From NCBI RefSeq assembly GCF_900156895.1, contig NZ_FTPD01000014.1:38899-102898 (forward strand): DNA of 64,000 bases, given 5' to 3'. The translations under genes and the position numbers were made by a program. Positions 37,923 through 47,202 of this stretch are shown piece by piece. This DNA is from Mesorhizobium prunaredense. Its GTDB lineage: Bacteria > Pseudomonadota > Alphaproteobacteria > Rhizobiales > Rhizobiaceae. Positions within the stretch are counted from its first letter, which is position 1, and every line of letters starts with the position of its first letter. The notes under the pieces were generated by a model, which worked only from the letters and a program-made list of their open reading frames with translations, searched no databases and was not told the origin of the DNA.

Positions 37923-39107
37923 TCAGTCGAGCACGGAGACGATCGCCTTGGCGAGCGCGTCCATGCCGTCCTCCGGCAGGCCGGCGACGTTGATGCGGCT
38001 GTCGCCGACCATATAGACGCCGTGCTCGGCGCGCAGCCGCTCGACCTGGGCTTCGGACAGGCCAAGCCGGGAAAACATGCCGCGATGGCTGGCGACGAAA
38101 TCGAAGCGATCGGAATTGGACTGCCGCCGCAGCGCTTCGGCGAACTGCACCCGAAGCCGCAGCATGCGCATGCGCATCTCCTCGAGCTCCGCTTCCCAGT
38201 CGGCGCGCAGCGTAGCGTCTTCAAGCACGATGCGCACCGCGGCCGCGCCGTGGTCCGGCGGCATCGAGTACATGGCGCGCGCCGCCGACAGCATCTGGCT
38301 CATTGCCACATCCGCCTGCGCGCTGTCTTTTGCCAGGATCATCGCCGCGCCGACGCGGTCGCGATACACGGCAAAGTTCTTCGAGCAGCTCGAGGCAACG
38401 ACCATTTCCGGGACTTTCGCTGCCAGCAGGCGCAAGCCGGCGGCGTCAGCGTCAAGGCCCTCGCCAAACCCCTGATAGGCAATGTCGACAAATGGCAGCA
38501 GGCCGCGCTCGACGACGAGGTCTGCTATTTCAGCCCACTGCGCGGTGTCCAGATTGGCGCCTGTCGGATTGTGGCAGCAGCCATGCAGCAGCATCACGTC
38601 GCCGCTCCTGGCGGTCGCCAGTGCGCTCATCATGTCCGCGAAGCGAACAGCACCTGAGGCTGCGTCGAAGTAGGGATATTCGCGTATCTGCAAGCCGGCG
38701 GCGCGCATCACCGGCATGTGGTTCGGCCAGGTCGGGTCCGACAGCCAGATCGTCGCGTCGGATCGCGTCCTCTTGAGCAGCTCGGCCACCAGCCGCAGCG
38801 CGCCCGAGCCGCCGGGCGCCTGCGCCGCACGGATGCGCGTCAGCTCGGCCGCCGGGCCAAAGACCAGCCTGGCCATCGCGGTGTTGAAGCCGGTATCGCC
38901 GGCAAGGCCGAGATAGGTCTTGGTGTCCTGACTCTGCAGCAATCGCTTTTCGGCTTCGCGCACGGCGCGCATCACCGGCGTCTTGCCATCGCGATCCTTG
39001 TAGACGCCAACGCCGAGGTCGACCTTGCCGGGGCGGGGATCGGCACGATAGAGGCCGATCAAGGCGAGGATCTTGTCGGCTGGGGCAGGCTGGAGGTTTT
39101 CGAACAT
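37923..39107 (-). CDS. Aromatic amino acid / aspartate aminotransferase (class I)
   Basis: A 394-residue PLP aminotransferase of the AspC/TyrB subgroup: KVDLGVGVYKD near the N-terminus, HGCCHNPTGANLD around residue 175, and the Schiff-base Lys243 in SSCSKNFAVYRDR. The proteobacterial AspC/TyrB type (Iy) fits better than the Ib type of many rhizobial AspC enzymes. It should convert tyrosine, phenylalanine or aspartate with 2-oxoglutarate; the exact preference is not readable. Confidence 0.9.
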   Translation of the reverse strand: MFENLQPAPADKILALIGLYRADPRPGKVDLGVGVYKDRDGKTPVMRAVREAEKRLLQSQDTKTYLGLAGDTGFNTAMARLVFGPAAELTRIRAAQAPGGSGALRLVAELLKRTRSDATIWLSDPTWPNHMPVMRAAGLQIREYPYFDAASGAVRFADMMSALATARSGDVMLLHGCCHNPTGANLDTAQWAEIADLVVERGLLPFVDIAYQGFGEGLDADAAGLRLLAAKVPEMVVASSCSKNFAVYRDRVGAAMILAKDSAQADVAMSQMLSAARAMYSMPPDHGAAAVRIVLEDATLRADWEAELEEMRMRMLRLRVQFAEALRRQSNSDRFDFVASHRGMFSRLGLSEAQVERLRAEHGVYMVGDSRINVAGLPEDGMDALAKAIVSVLD

Positions 39108-39288
39108 CGGCGCGGCTCCGTTGGCGGCGGAGTGATACGCAAATCGGCTGTGCTGCGCCAGCGGTTTTCATTTGCGCCAGGCTGAAAACCGCCAACCGGG
39201 CGACTGGACATAGAAATCCATAGCGTCGCCGGGAGGCGAGGCTCGCACCCGGCGAAAGGCCTTTATCGCACGGCGTCGCGCCGTTCTA

Positions 39289-40455
39289 TCATGCCGGTTT
39301 GAGAGCAGCAGACGGCAAGGCGGCCCCAGATTGCTGCTTCTTGCCGCCCCAACCGATCCGCGGCAACCATTCGAGGTAGTAGGCGAAGCCGAACTGCAGC
39401 GCGATGCCTGTCGAGATCAGGATCGCGTCGTAGAGGAGGCCGGCCGGGCTGACGACTTTCATGACCTGCGCGATCATGGCGAGGATCGTTCCGGCGACGA
39501 AGACCGGCAGCGAATGCTTGCCGAGAACCGCGAGCGGGTGTCCGGGCCTCGTCCTCGCCAGATTGGAAAGCGCCGGGATTGCCACGATCAGATAGGCGAT
39601 CGCCAGAATGTGCATGAGGCGCGACAGCGACAGGAACGTCTTGTCGAAGCCGGTCAGCACGGTAGGCAGGCCGGAGGCCGTCTCGATGCCCCACAGCGGC
39701 AACCGCACCCAGATCAGCGCGCCGACCAGATACAGGACGGCCGCGCTCGCCATCATCCAGTTGAAGCGGATTTCGCAGCCGCGCTTGATATGCAGCATGC
39801 CGGCGATGCCGATGACGAAAAGAAACTGCCAGGAGAGCGGGTTCAGGAACCAGAAGCCGTCGCCGGGAAAATTCGAAGGCGCGATCTGGAAAATGCCGGC
39901 GATGAGCCAGAGGAGAGCGGACGCAGCAAGCATCAGGCGCAGGCTGAAAGTGCCGATCCACAGGAAAAGCGGCATCATCAGAAGCACGACGGCATACATG
40001 GAAAGAATGTTGTTATAGCCGATCTGATGCCCGAGCGCCGCGATGCCGAGCAGCGCTTCCGGCGTGTCCTCGATGATCATCTGGATGTTGATCAGCTTCA
40101 AAAGATCGGGCCGCGAGAAATGCAATGCAGCCGCCGAGAAGATCGCCAGCGTCGCGACAGTGGTCATGACGTGGGTGACATAGAGGACACCGGCACGCCG
40201 CCAGGCCTTCAGGGTGATGAGCAACCGATTACCCGGCTGGAACTTCAGTCCGTAGGCGAGCCCGACGGCAATCCCCGAAATCAGCACGAAGGCTTCGGCC
40301 GAATCGGAAAAGCCGAAATTCTTGTGCGTGGCATACTCGAAGATCGTCCCCGGCACGTGGTTGACGAAGATCGTCAGCAGCGCTAGCGCGCGGAAGACAT
40401 CGATGCGGGTATCCCGCTGGGTTGGCATATTGCCTGTCATGTCGGGGCTTGTCAT
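39289..40455 (-). CDS. opgC: OpgC family membrane acyltransferase-type protein
   Basis: A 388-residue integral membrane protein with about ten hydrophobic segments. It carries the OpgC family start RIDVFRALALLTIFVNHVPG and FEYATHKNFGFSDSAEAFV. OpgC proteins succinylate periplasmic glucans (in rhizobia, cyclic beta-glucans). The catalytic chemistry is inferred from family membership. The C-terminus is a short polar tail (SGAALPSAALKPA). Confidence 0.85.
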   Translation of the reverse strand: MTSPDMTGNMPTQRDTRIDVFRALALLTIFVNHVPGTIFEYATHKNFGFSDSAEAFVLISGIAVGLAYGLKFQPGNRLLITLKAWRRAGVLYVTHVMTTVATLAIFSAAALHFSRPDLLKLINIQMIIEDTPEALLGIAALGHQIGYNNILSMYAVVLLMMPLFLWIGTFSLRLMLAASALLWLIAGIFQIAPSNFPGDGFWFLNPLSWQFLFVIGIAGMLHIKRGCEIRFNWMMASAAVLYLVGALIWVRLPLWGIETASGLPTVLTGFDKTFLSLSRLMHILAIAYLIVAIPALSNLARTRPGHPLAVLGKHSLPVFVAGTILAMIAQVMKVVSPAGLLYDAILISTGIALQFGFAYYLEWLPRIGWGGKKQQSGAALPSAALKPA

Positions 40456-40771
40456 GTCGGGTCGATAATTCGTTGAACAGAAGCGGGCCCAAAGGGCCGT
40501 TGGCGAAGGGAAGATTCGGCGGTGAATGTTTCCTGCCTATAACTCGCAAGTGCCCCGTAAATGATGACACCTTCGCGATTTTTCGCGTCACAAATTAATT
40601 CAGGTGTAAACATCGAAATCCCCGTGGCGCTAAAACCGCGCGGCGAATTATGGCGGCCGCCGAGGAGGGCTGCGCGTTCGCGGACAAGGAAGCCGTACGC
40701 GCGATGGTGGCGTGTACCGCCTGACCTTCCCGGATCGCAAAAAACTCAAAGAGCGGGATTAAAAACCTGCC
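40456..40771. other. Divergent intergenic region between opgC and the ECF sigma gene
   Basis: 316 bp separating divergent genes. It must hold promoters for both, but I could not identify a convincing sigma-70 or ECF site. One open frame (40561-40782) has no family resemblance or ribosome-binding site. Confidence 0.5.
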
Positions 40772-41320
40772 ATGCTCCGTAAACAGGACATGAGAGGGTC
40801 GATGCCACGCTTCGATATCGTAGGACAGCTTGGTTCCCTGCGCCGCTACGCGCGTTCGCTGACGCGCGACAGCGCAGAAGCAGAGGATCTGGTTCATGAC
40901 GCGCTGGTGCGTGCCTATGAGCGGCGCGGCACCTTTCGATCCGGCGGAAACCTGCGCGCATGGCTGCTGTCGATCGTCCACAACGCTTTCATTGACGGCT
41001 TGCGGTCCCGCAAATCCGAAGCGGCGCGCGTCGAGCAGGCCGGGTATCTTGCCGACGCCAGCACGCAGGCACCCCAGGAGCATTCCGTCCGCCTGGCACA
41101 GGTGCGTGAAGCTTTTTTCAAATTGCCGGATGAGCAGCGTTCTGCGCTGCATCTCGTCGCCATCGAGGGACTTACCTACAGCCAGGCGGCCGAGGCCAGC
41201 GGCGTACCGCTGGGAACGCTGATGTCGCGCATCGGCAGGGCGCGCGCAGCGCTCCGCGAGATGGAGGACAAATTGCCGGCACATGTGAAAAGCCACCTCA
41301 AGATCGTGGGAGGCCCGTGA
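40772..41320 (+). CDS. ECF-type RNA polymerase sigma factor
   Basis: A 182-residue two-domain sigma factor. Region 2 (SLRRYARSLTRDSAEAEDLVHDALVRAY, in part) recognises the -10 element; region 4 (LPDEQRSALHLVAIEGLTYSQAAEASGVPLGTLMSRI, in part) forms the -35 helix-turn-helix. It overlaps the membrane anti-sigma gene, so the pair probably senses an envelope or stress signal. ATG 40802 (MPRFDIVG) is an alternative start. It is not accompanied by nepR/phyR, so it is not the main EcfG system. Confidence 0.9.
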   Translation: MLRKQDMRGSMPRFDIVGQLGSLRRYARSLTRDSAEAEDLVHDALVRAYERRGTFRSGGNLRAWLLSIVHNAFIDGLRSRKSEAARVEQAGYLADASTQAPQEHSVRLAQVREAFFKLPDEQRSALHLVAIEGLTYSQAAEASGVPLGTLMSRIGRARAALREMEDKLPAHVKSHLKIVGGP

Positions 41321-42102
41321 TGTCGATGATGAGTGAACTGCGCGACCCGGTGACCGATGCCGACCTCGACGCCTATGTCGACGACCAACTGGACGTTGCC
41401 CGCCGCATTGAGGTCGAGGCGTTTCTTTCCGCCCGTCCCGAGGCTGCCGCCCGCGTCATGTCCGACCTCAGGACGCGCGACGAACTGCGCGTGGCGCTTG
41501 CCGGATGCAAGGGCATGGCGCGGCCGGCGACGGCTGATGCGGCACGGCGGCTGGAACGGGGACTGGCTCGAGGGCGCGCCTTGTGCATGTTGCAGCGGGC
41601 TGCGGCGGTCGCAGTCCTGGTGGCTGCGGGCTGGTTTGCTAACGGGATCGTCGGGCCGATATCGGTGACGAAAGTCGTCGCCTCGACCCAGCCGCCCGTC
41701 TATCTGGAGGAGGCGATCCGGGCACACAGGACGACGATCATGCGCGAGGCGATGTCATCCCAGCCCGAAGCGCCGGATTACGATGCGGACGAAATCCGCG
41801 CCGCCACGGCGATCGTCATGCCGTCGCTGCCGAAGGACTGGAAAGTTCGTGACGTCCAGATATATCCATCGCAGTTCGGCCCGAGCGTCGAGATGGCTGT
41901 CGAAACAAGAGACCTGGGACTGGTCTCGCTGTTCGCGATCAGGCCCGGAACGTTCGACGTGGTCCAGCCGACCGTCGCCCCGTCGGGCGAAATTTCCTCG
42001 GCCTATTTCCAGATCGGCGAAGTTGCTTACGCAGTCGTCGCCCGAAGCGGTGTCCGCGATCTCGATCGCACCGCAGAAACGCTCGCCAACACGCTTTACT
42101 GA
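41317..42102 (+). CDS. Membrane anti-sigma factor
   Basis: A protein of about 260 residues. The N-terminal zinc-finger-like anti-sigma segment (DADLDAYVDDQLDVARRIEVEAFL) lacks a classical HxxxCxxC site. A single membrane helix (LQRAAAVAVLVAAGWFANGIVG) lies at about residues 91-112, followed by a periplasmic domain. The start could be GTG 41317 (overlapping the sigma stop) or ATG 41320, 41326 or 41329. It should hold the upstream sigma factor inactive at the membrane. Confidence 0.82.
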   Translation: MMSMMSELRDPVTDADLDAYVDDQLDVARRIEVEAFLSARPEAAARVMSDLRTRDELRVALAGCKGMARPATADAARRLERGLARGRALCMLQRAAAVAVLVAAGWFANGIVGPISVTKVVASTQPPVYLEEAIRAHRTTIMREAMSSQPEAPDYDADEIRAATAIVMPSLPKDWKVRDVQIYPSQFGPSVEMAVETRDLGLVSLFAIRPGTFDVVQPTVAPSGEISSAYFQIGEVAYAVVARSGVRDLDRTAETLANTLY

Positions 42103-42123
42103 CCTTCACAAAGGAGAACCCGC

Positions 42124-42840
42124 ATGAACACCCCCAATCTAGGATACCGCACCGGCGTCGGAGCCCAAACCGGCGCCGTCTATGACGAAGGCCTGCGCCA
42201 GCACATGCTGCGCGTCTACAATTACATGGGCGTTGGCCTCGTCGTTACCGGCGTGATCGCCTTTGTCGTGGCTTCGACGCCAGCCCTCTACGTGCCGATC
42301 TTTTCCACTCCGTTGAAGTGGGTGGTGATGCTGGCACCGCTCGCCTTCGTGCTGCTGTTCTCGTTCCGGATACAGACGATGTCGGCGGCCGGCGCTCAGG
42401 CGATGTTCTGGGCATTCTGTGCGGTCATGGGCCTGTCGCTGGCGTCCGTGTTCCTGGTGTTCACCGGGACCAGCATCGCGCGCACCTTCTTCATCGCCGC
42501 CACCATGTTCGGCGCGACCAGCCTTTACGGCTACACGACCAAACGCGACCTGACCCAGTTCTCGTCCTTCCTGATCATGGGTCTGATCGGCGTGGTGATC
42601 GCCAGCATCGTCAACATCTTCCTCGGCTCGACCGCGCTCCAGTTCGCCATCTCGGTGATCGGCATCGCCGTGTTCATCGGCCTCACCGCCTGGGATACCC
42701 AGACGATCAAGGAGCAGTTTGCGGAAAACTTCGGTGCGGAATCGCAGCAGAAGCTCGCCGTCTTCGGTGCATTCTCGCTCTATCTGAACTTCATCAACAT
42801 CTTCCAGTTGCTGTTGAACTTCACCGGCGAGCGCGAATAG
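42124..42840 (+). CDS. Bax inhibitor-1/YccA family membrane protein
   Basis: A 238-residue protein with seven predicted membrane helices and the BI-1 family landmarks: YDEGLRQHMLRVYNYMGVGL at the N-terminus, ATMFGATSLYGYTTKRDL in the middle and ALQFAISVIGIAVFIGLTAWDTQ later. Family members are pH-sensitive calcium leak channels or FtsH-associated proteins. A clear AAAGGAGAA site precedes ATG 42124. It follows the anti-sigma gene by 21 bp and may belong to its regulon. Confidence 0.9.
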   Translation: MNTPNLGYRTGVGAQTGAVYDEGLRQHMLRVYNYMGVGLVVTGVIAFVVASTPALYVPIFSTPLKWVVMLAPLAFVLLFSFRIQTMSAAGAQAMFWAFCAVMGLSLASVFLVFTGTSIARTFFIAATMFGATSLYGYTTKRDLTQFSSFLIMGLIGVVIASIVNIFLGSTALQFAISVIGIAVFIGLTAWDTQTIKEQFAENFGAESQQKLAVFGAFSLYLNFINIFQLLLNFTGERE

Positions 42841-43174
42841 CCGCGTTAAATCCATGCATGTCGCGGCAGCGTTTTTGCAGCAGCGACATGCGTGAACAGA
42901 GACTTGAAGCGCGTCGCGAAAATCTTTTGGAACGCGGCGCGCCTGGATGTCCGGAAAAAGTGAGGCGCAGGCAGCCCCGAGCCGGCGGCACAACAGGTAG
43001 AGGAGAGGATTTTTCGTCGGTTCACGCTGAGATTCCACTCATCAGAAAGTCGCATAAGATAGGTTATGGAACTGAGATGTGTTCTGATTGCTTGCTTTCG
43101 GCCCAACCGCAGTTCCTTTCCCTAAGCGGAACTGCGGTCGGTAGCGTTGCGTCTCCTGGGACGTACACAGCTTC
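42841..43174. other. Intergenic region with an 11-bp perfect inverted repeat
   Basis: 334 bp between convergent genes. It contains ACCGCAGTTCC (43106-43116) and GGAACTGCGGT (43128-43138) around an 11-base loop. The loop is not followed by a T-run on either strand, so it may be a weak bidirectional terminator or a binding site. No gene seen. Confidence 0.6.
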
Positions 43175-44122
43175 CTACGCCGCTTGCGGCACGCAGGCCT
43201 CGCAGATCGCCGCGATGTGCCGGTGGTCGGTGCCGCAGCAGCCGCCCAGGATGCGCATCGTCGGAAACGAAGCTGTCAGCCTGCTGTAGCGCCGCCCGAG
43301 ATCGTCCGGGTCGCCCGCGTCGAGCGTTTCCGATTCGTCCAGTTCGGCATGGCTTTTGCCCGAAGCATTCGCCTTCACGCCGTAGACGCGATCAAGCCAG
43401 CGCTCGCCCTTGTTCAGCGCCTGCATGAAATGCGTCGGATGGGCGCAGTTGATCATATAGTAGGCCGGCGCACCGTCTGTCGCGTCGTCGACCCTGTCGA
43501 TCGCCTCGCCGAGCGCCATGCCGGTCACCAGCTTGCCGTCCGTCTCCACGGTGAACGAGATCATGCACGGCATCGCATGCGCCTTGGCCGCCCGCGCCAC
43601 GCCGATTGCCTCGTGGAAATTGGTGAGCGTATAGGCCGCAACCATGTCGGCCTCGGTCCGCGCGAAACTCTCGATCTGCGCCGCGTGATAGGCTTCCGCC
43701 TCGTTGGCGTCCATCTTGCCGGCTTTGTAGCCGTCGCCGCGCGGCCCGATCGCGCCGCTGATGACGCATGGCGTTTCGGCGGTCTCGAACTCCTTGCGCA
43801 GGTCGAGAAGAAGCTCGATCGAGGCCTCGTTGACGGCGCGTAGCGCTTCCGGCCCGTAGCCGAGCAACGTTCCCCAATCCGGGTTGGCCCGCCACGTCGG
43901 CGTGTCGAGGATGAAGCCGGTCCCGCTTCTGCGCGCAATGGTCAGATAACGGACAAAATATTCCCTCAGCTTTTGCCGGCCTTCAGGCGTTGCCATCAGC
44001 GTGAATGAAGCAAAGTGCGGAAGCTCGAGGCCTTCGTGAAAGATGAGAGTCGTTTCCATGCCGCCATCGCTCAGGAATGTTCTGTTGGCGAGTTGCGGCA
44101 GATTCTGGCGGTACTTGGCCAT
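43175..44122 (-). CDS. Homocysteine S-methyltransferase family protein
   Basis: A 315-residue zinc-dependent methyltransferase of the MmuM type, which moves a methyl group from S-methylmethionine or a similar donor to homocysteine. The N-terminal core is FLSDGGMETTLIF, and zinc ligands are seen in MINCAHPTHF and the C-terminal ILGGCCGTDHRHI. ATG 44122 gives the family start; in-frame residues upstream are unlike it. It is divergent from a TetR regulator that probably controls it. Confidence 0.9.
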   Translation of the reverse strand: MAKYRQNLPQLANRTFLSDGGMETTLIFHEGLELPHFASFTLMATPEGRQKLREYFVRYLTIARRSGTGFILDTPTWRANPDWGTLLGYGPEALRAVNEASIELLLDLRKEFETAETPCVISGAIGPRGDGYKAGKMDANEAEAYHAAQIESFARTEADMVAAYTLTNFHEAIGVARAAKAHAMPCMISFTVETDGKLVTGMALGEAIDRVDDATDGAPAYYMINCAHPTHFMQALNKGERWLDRVYGVKANASGKSHAELDESETLDAGDPDDLGRRYSRLTASFPTMRILGGCCGTDHRHIAAICEACVPQAA

Positions 44123-44198
44123 GTTTGTCTCCAGTGGTAGGATGACACCGTGCCGCCCTGGTGGCGGCCGGTTCGCAATAGCCAAGTTCTAGCAGCAC

Positions 44199-44341
44199 GT
44201 GCCGCCGGTGCGGTAGAAGGCTTGTGGTCCGGTACTCCACCGAATCGGAAACCGCAGCAATTACAGACGGATAGCCGCTCTGGGCCGGTCGTATTGCTAT
44301 CGGTGCCGACGTTGGCGGGTGTGAAAACCATACCGCCGGTA
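44199..44341. promoter_or_regulatory. Candidate TetR operators in the divergent promoter region
   Basis: The palindrome TACCGCCGGTA (44331-44341) lies 24 bases before the TetR gene. A related copy, GTGCCGCCGGTGCGGTAGA, lies at 44199-44217; the two share the core CCGCCGGT and a trailing GTAGA. Palindromes of this size are usual TetR-family targets. Assignment is inference. Confidence 0.4.
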
Positions 44342-44365
44342 CAGTAGATTTGAGGGCATTCGGTC

Positions 44366-45019
44366 ATGCGCAAAGGTGCGGAAACGCGCGAACGCATTCT
44401 GGAGATCGCCGAGGCCTCGGTGCTCGCCAAGGGGTTCGGCGCGACGTCCATCGAGGAGGTGATCGCCGAAGCCGGCATCACCAAGAGCGGCTTCTTCTAT
44501 CATTTCAAGGACAAGAACGAACTCGCCCGCGCCTTGATGCTGCGCTACGTCGAGGAGAACGACCGCATCTTCGATGATGTGTTTCACCGCGGCCGGCAAT
44601 TGTCCGATGATCCGTTGCAGTCGTTCCTGATCACGCTCAAGCTGCTTGCCGAGCTGATGGGTGATCTGCCGAACGGCCACCCCGGCTGCCTGATCGCGAC
44701 GTTCACCTATCAGGAGCGCCTCTTCGACCGCAGCGTTCGCGACATCGCCACCGCCGCCGTCCGCTCCTGGAACGGGCGGTTTCGCGACGCGCTGAACGAG
44801 ATCGCGGCCGTTTATCCTGCCCGCAAAGGCATGGACCTCGAAGACGTCGCCATCATGTTCTCCTGTGTGATCGATGGCGGCATCATCATGTCGCGGGGGC
44901 TCGGCGACCCGCGTGTCCTCGAACGCCAGATCCTCGCCTTCCGCAACGTCGTAAAGATGTTGTTCGCGCCGGCGGCGCCCGAAACCATGCTGCCGCCCAC
45001 CGCCATCGCCGCCGAATAG
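44366..45019 (+). CDS. TetR/AcrR family transcriptional regulator
   Basis: A 217-residue regulator with the N-terminal TetR helix-turn-helix (ETRERILEIAEASVLAKGF, then ITKSGFFYHFKDKNELARAL) and an all-helical ligand domain. The middle GHPGCLIATFTYQE is typical of rhizobial TetR proteins of this subgroup. The ligand is unknown. Its divergent placement relative to the methyltransferase gene suggests local control. Confidence 0.9.
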   Translation: MRKGAETRERILEIAEASVLAKGFGATSIEEVIAEAGITKSGFFYHFKDKNELARALMLRYVEENDRIFDDVFHRGRQLSDDPLQSFLITLKLLAELMGDLPNGHPGCLIATFTYQERLFDRSVRDIATAAVRSWNGRFRDALNEIAAVYPARKGMDLEDVAIMFSCVIDGGIIMSRGLGDPRVLERQILAFRNVVKMLFAPAAPETMLPPTAIAAE

Positions 45020-45099
45020 GATTGCGCCGGGCGTACCTTGCAGCGCCGAGCTCCCATTGCCCGGCTGTTCGCCACGCTGCGATATCCGGCGCGTTCGAT

Positions 45100-45570
45100 T
45101 CAGACTGCCAGCGTCGCCACGACAGCCTGCGCTGCCCTGACCATTGCGTGTGGCTCGGCGGCGAACACCGCGTCGTGCGCGCCGGCCGCAGCCCAAACGC
45201 GATCGAACCCGAGCAGCGTTTCGTCGGCGAACGCCGGGATCGCAATCAGATGGCCGATCGGCGCCACGCCGCCGATGGCAAAGCCGGTCTCGTCGCGGAT
45301 CTGCCGCGGGTCGGCGCGCTTCAGCGGCTCGCCGGTCAGTGCGGCAGCCTTGCCTGGATCGAGCTGATTGGAGCCGGAAACCGGGAAGAGAAACAGCTTT
45401 CCGCTGGATTCTCCCTGAAACACCAGAGATTTGACAATCTGGGCGACTGTGCAGGCGCATTGCGCGGCGGCTTCCTCGGCGGTGCGTGTCGAGGTGCCCA
45501 TGCGCCTGATTTCGATGTCGAGGCCGGCATCGGCCGCTGCCCTGGTCACACGATCAATGCTGCCAGCCAT
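45100..45570 (-). CDS. YbaK/EbsC family aminoacyl-tRNA deacylase
   Basis: A 156-residue trans-editing protein related to YbaK and ProX, which hydrolyse mischarged tRNAs such as Cys-tRNA(Pro) or Ala-tRNA(Pro). The catalytic-Lys region is IVKSLVFQGESSGKLFLF and the GVAPIGH motif lies around residue 104. Residues cannot decide between YbaK and related subgroups. It is the last gene of a minus-strand run and is 15 bp after the MBL hydrolase start. Confidence 0.85.
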   Translation of the reverse strand: MAGSIDRVTRAAADAGLDIEIRRMGTSTRTAEEAAAQCACTVAQIVKSLVFQGESSGKLFLFPVSGSNQLDPGKAAALTGEPLKRADPRQIRDETGFAIGGVAPIGHLIAIPAFADETLLGFDRVWAAAGAHDAVFAAEPHAMVRAAQAVVATLAV

Positions 45571-45585
45571 GAAGAACCGAACCTA

Positions 45586-46404
45586 TCATGCAGATTCATA
45601 AGGGATTTCTATCATCATGCCGTCATAGGCCGGGTCGACGTCGGCCGGCGTCTCGGCCATCACCGCAGCGTAGTCGAGCGGCACATGCATGTGCGTCAGA
45701 ACGGCCTTTTTCGGCGCCAGTTTTTCGATCCAGCCGAGTGCCTGGCCGAGCGACAGATGGCTCGGATGCGGCCTGTATTGCAGCGCGTCGATGACCAGCA
45801 CGTCCAGGTCGCGCAGCCGTTCGGCGGTGGCGTCGGGGAACTCACTGACATCGGGGCAATAGGCGAGGCCGCCGAAGCGAAAACCAAGCGATATGATGTC
45901 GCCATGGATCTGCGGCAGCGGCTCGAGGGTGAGGGCACCCCCCTCGCCTTCGATCACGACCGGCCTGGCGTGGTCGATGATATGGGGCTCGACAATGGGC
46001 GGATAGGAACTGCCTAGCGGTGTTTCGAAGCAATAGCCGAACGCTTCCCGTAACCGCAGCATGGTGGGCTGGTCGGCGTGGATATCGATCCGATGACGCT
46101 GCTCGAGCACGAAGCCGCGCAAATCGTCGATGCCGTGGATGTGGTCGGCATGCGGATGCGTATAGACGACCGCATCTATGCGCTTGACCGACGCCAGCAG
46201 CATCTGCGCGCGAAAATCCGGCCCGGTGTCGATGACGACTGTGGTCCTGTCGCCGTTTGCCGCGATCCGCTCGATGAGCGCTGCGGTGCGCATGCGCCGG
46301 TTCCTCGGATTGGCCGGATCGCAATTGCCCCAGTCGCCGGTGATGCGCGGCGTGCCCGGCGATGAGCCGCAGCCGAGAATGGTGAGGCGCAGCCGGTCGC
46401 TCAT
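45586..46404 (-). CDS. MBL-fold metal-dependent hydrolase (PhnP-like)
   Basis: A 272-residue metallo-beta-lactamase fold protein. The metal motif THPHADHIHGIDDLRGF (HxHxDH) is intact and later ligands appear at HGDII and THMHVPLDY. The N-terminus TILGCGSSPGTPR is typical of the group next to tatD in alphaproteobacteria. It is probably a phosphodiesterase; the substrate is unknown. It starts three bases after tatD ends. Confidence 0.88.
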   Translation of the reverse strand: MSDRLRLTILGCGSSPGTPRITGDWGNCDPANPRNRRMRTAALIERIAANGDRTTVVIDTGPDFRAQMLLASVKRIDAVVYTHPHADHIHGIDDLRGFVLEQRHRIDIHADQPTMLRLREAFGYCFETPLGSSYPPIVEPHIIDHARPVVIEGEGGALTLEPLPQIHGDIISLGFRFGGLAYCPDVSEFPDATAERLRDLDVLVIDALQYRPHPSHLSLGQALGWIEKLAPKKAVLTHMHVPLDYAAVMAETPADVDPAYDGMMIEIPYESA

Positions 46405-46407
46405 GCG

Positions 46408-47202
46408 TCAGGCGCTCAGCGCGGTCGGGCGCGGCATCTTGCTGAACAGCCGGAAGAAATTGTCGGTGGTGACGGCGGCGATTTCGGCCCCGCTGACGCC
46501 GATGGTTTCGGCCAGCACCTTGGCCGTATGCGCGACATAGGCAGGCTCGTTGCGCTTGCCGCGAAACGGTATCGGCGCGAGGTATGGCGCGTCGGTTTCG
46601 ACCAGCAGGCGGTCGTGTGGCACATCGGCGGCGATGGCGCGCAGCTCGGCCGAATTCTTGAAAGTCACGATGCCAGAAAAGGAAACATAGCCGCCGAGCG
46701 CCACGCCGATCTCGGCCAGCCTGCGCCCGGACGAAAAACAGTGCAGGACGAAGGAGAAGGCGCCCTTCCCTGTTTCGTCCTCGAGGATATCAGCCATGTC
46801 GCTGTCGGCATCACGCGCATGGATGACCAGAGGCAGGCCCGTCTCGCGCGCTGCGGCGATGTGCGTGCGAAAGCCTTGCGCCTGCGCATCGCGCGGCGCG
46901 TGATCGTAGAAATAGTCGAGCCCGGCCTCGCCGATCGCCACCACTTTGGGATGAGCTGACAGCTGGACAAGGGCCTCGACAGTCACGTCCAGCTCCTCGG
47001 CGGCGTTGTGCGGATGAGTGCCAACCGAGCAATAGACTTCGTCGAAAGATTCAGCGATCTCAATCACTTGCTGGAACCGCTTCACACGCGTCGAGATCGT
47101 CACCATGCGACCGATTCCAGCGGCCACGGCGCGGGCGACGATGGCCGCCCGCTCCTCTGCGAAATCCGGAAAGTCGAGATGGCAGTGACTGTCGACCAAC
47201 AT
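46408..47202 (-). CDS. tatD: TatD family DNase/hydrolase
   Basis: A 264-residue TIM-barrel metal hydrolase. It begins [14 protein letters not shown], has GEAGLDYFYDHAP, PLVIHARDADSDM and LLVETDAPYLAP, all metal-ligand motifs of TatD. TatD enzymes are 3'-5' exonucleases acting in DNA repair. ATG 47202 shares one base with the metG stop (TGATG), so translation is coupled. The longer upstream open frame is an antiphase shadow of metG. Confidence 0.94.
   Translation of the reverse strand: MLVDSHCHLDFPDFAEERAAIVARAVAAGIGRMVTISTRVKRFQQVIEIAESFDEVYCSVGTHPHNAAEELDVTVEALVQLSAHPKVVAIGEAGLDYFYDHAPRDAQAQGFRTHIAAARETGLPLVIHARDADSDMADILEDETGKGAFSFVLHCFSSGRRLAEIGVALGGYVSFSGIVTFKNSAELRAIAADVPHDRLLVETDAPYLAPIPFRGKRNEPAYVAHTAKVLAETIGVSGAEIAAVTTDNFFRLFSKMPRPTALSA

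Noticed and set aside
40561..40782. Open frame upstream of the ECF sigma gene
   Set aside because: Arg/Pro-rich composition without motifs; occupies the expected promoter region.
42846..43106. Minus-strand frame between the BI-1 and methyltransferase genes
   Set aside because: No ribosome-binding site or family; composition is not protein-like.
44123..44365. SAM riboswitch before the homocysteine methyltransferase
   Set aside because: I could not find the pseudoknot or conserved core of SAM-II or other SAM classes in this leader.
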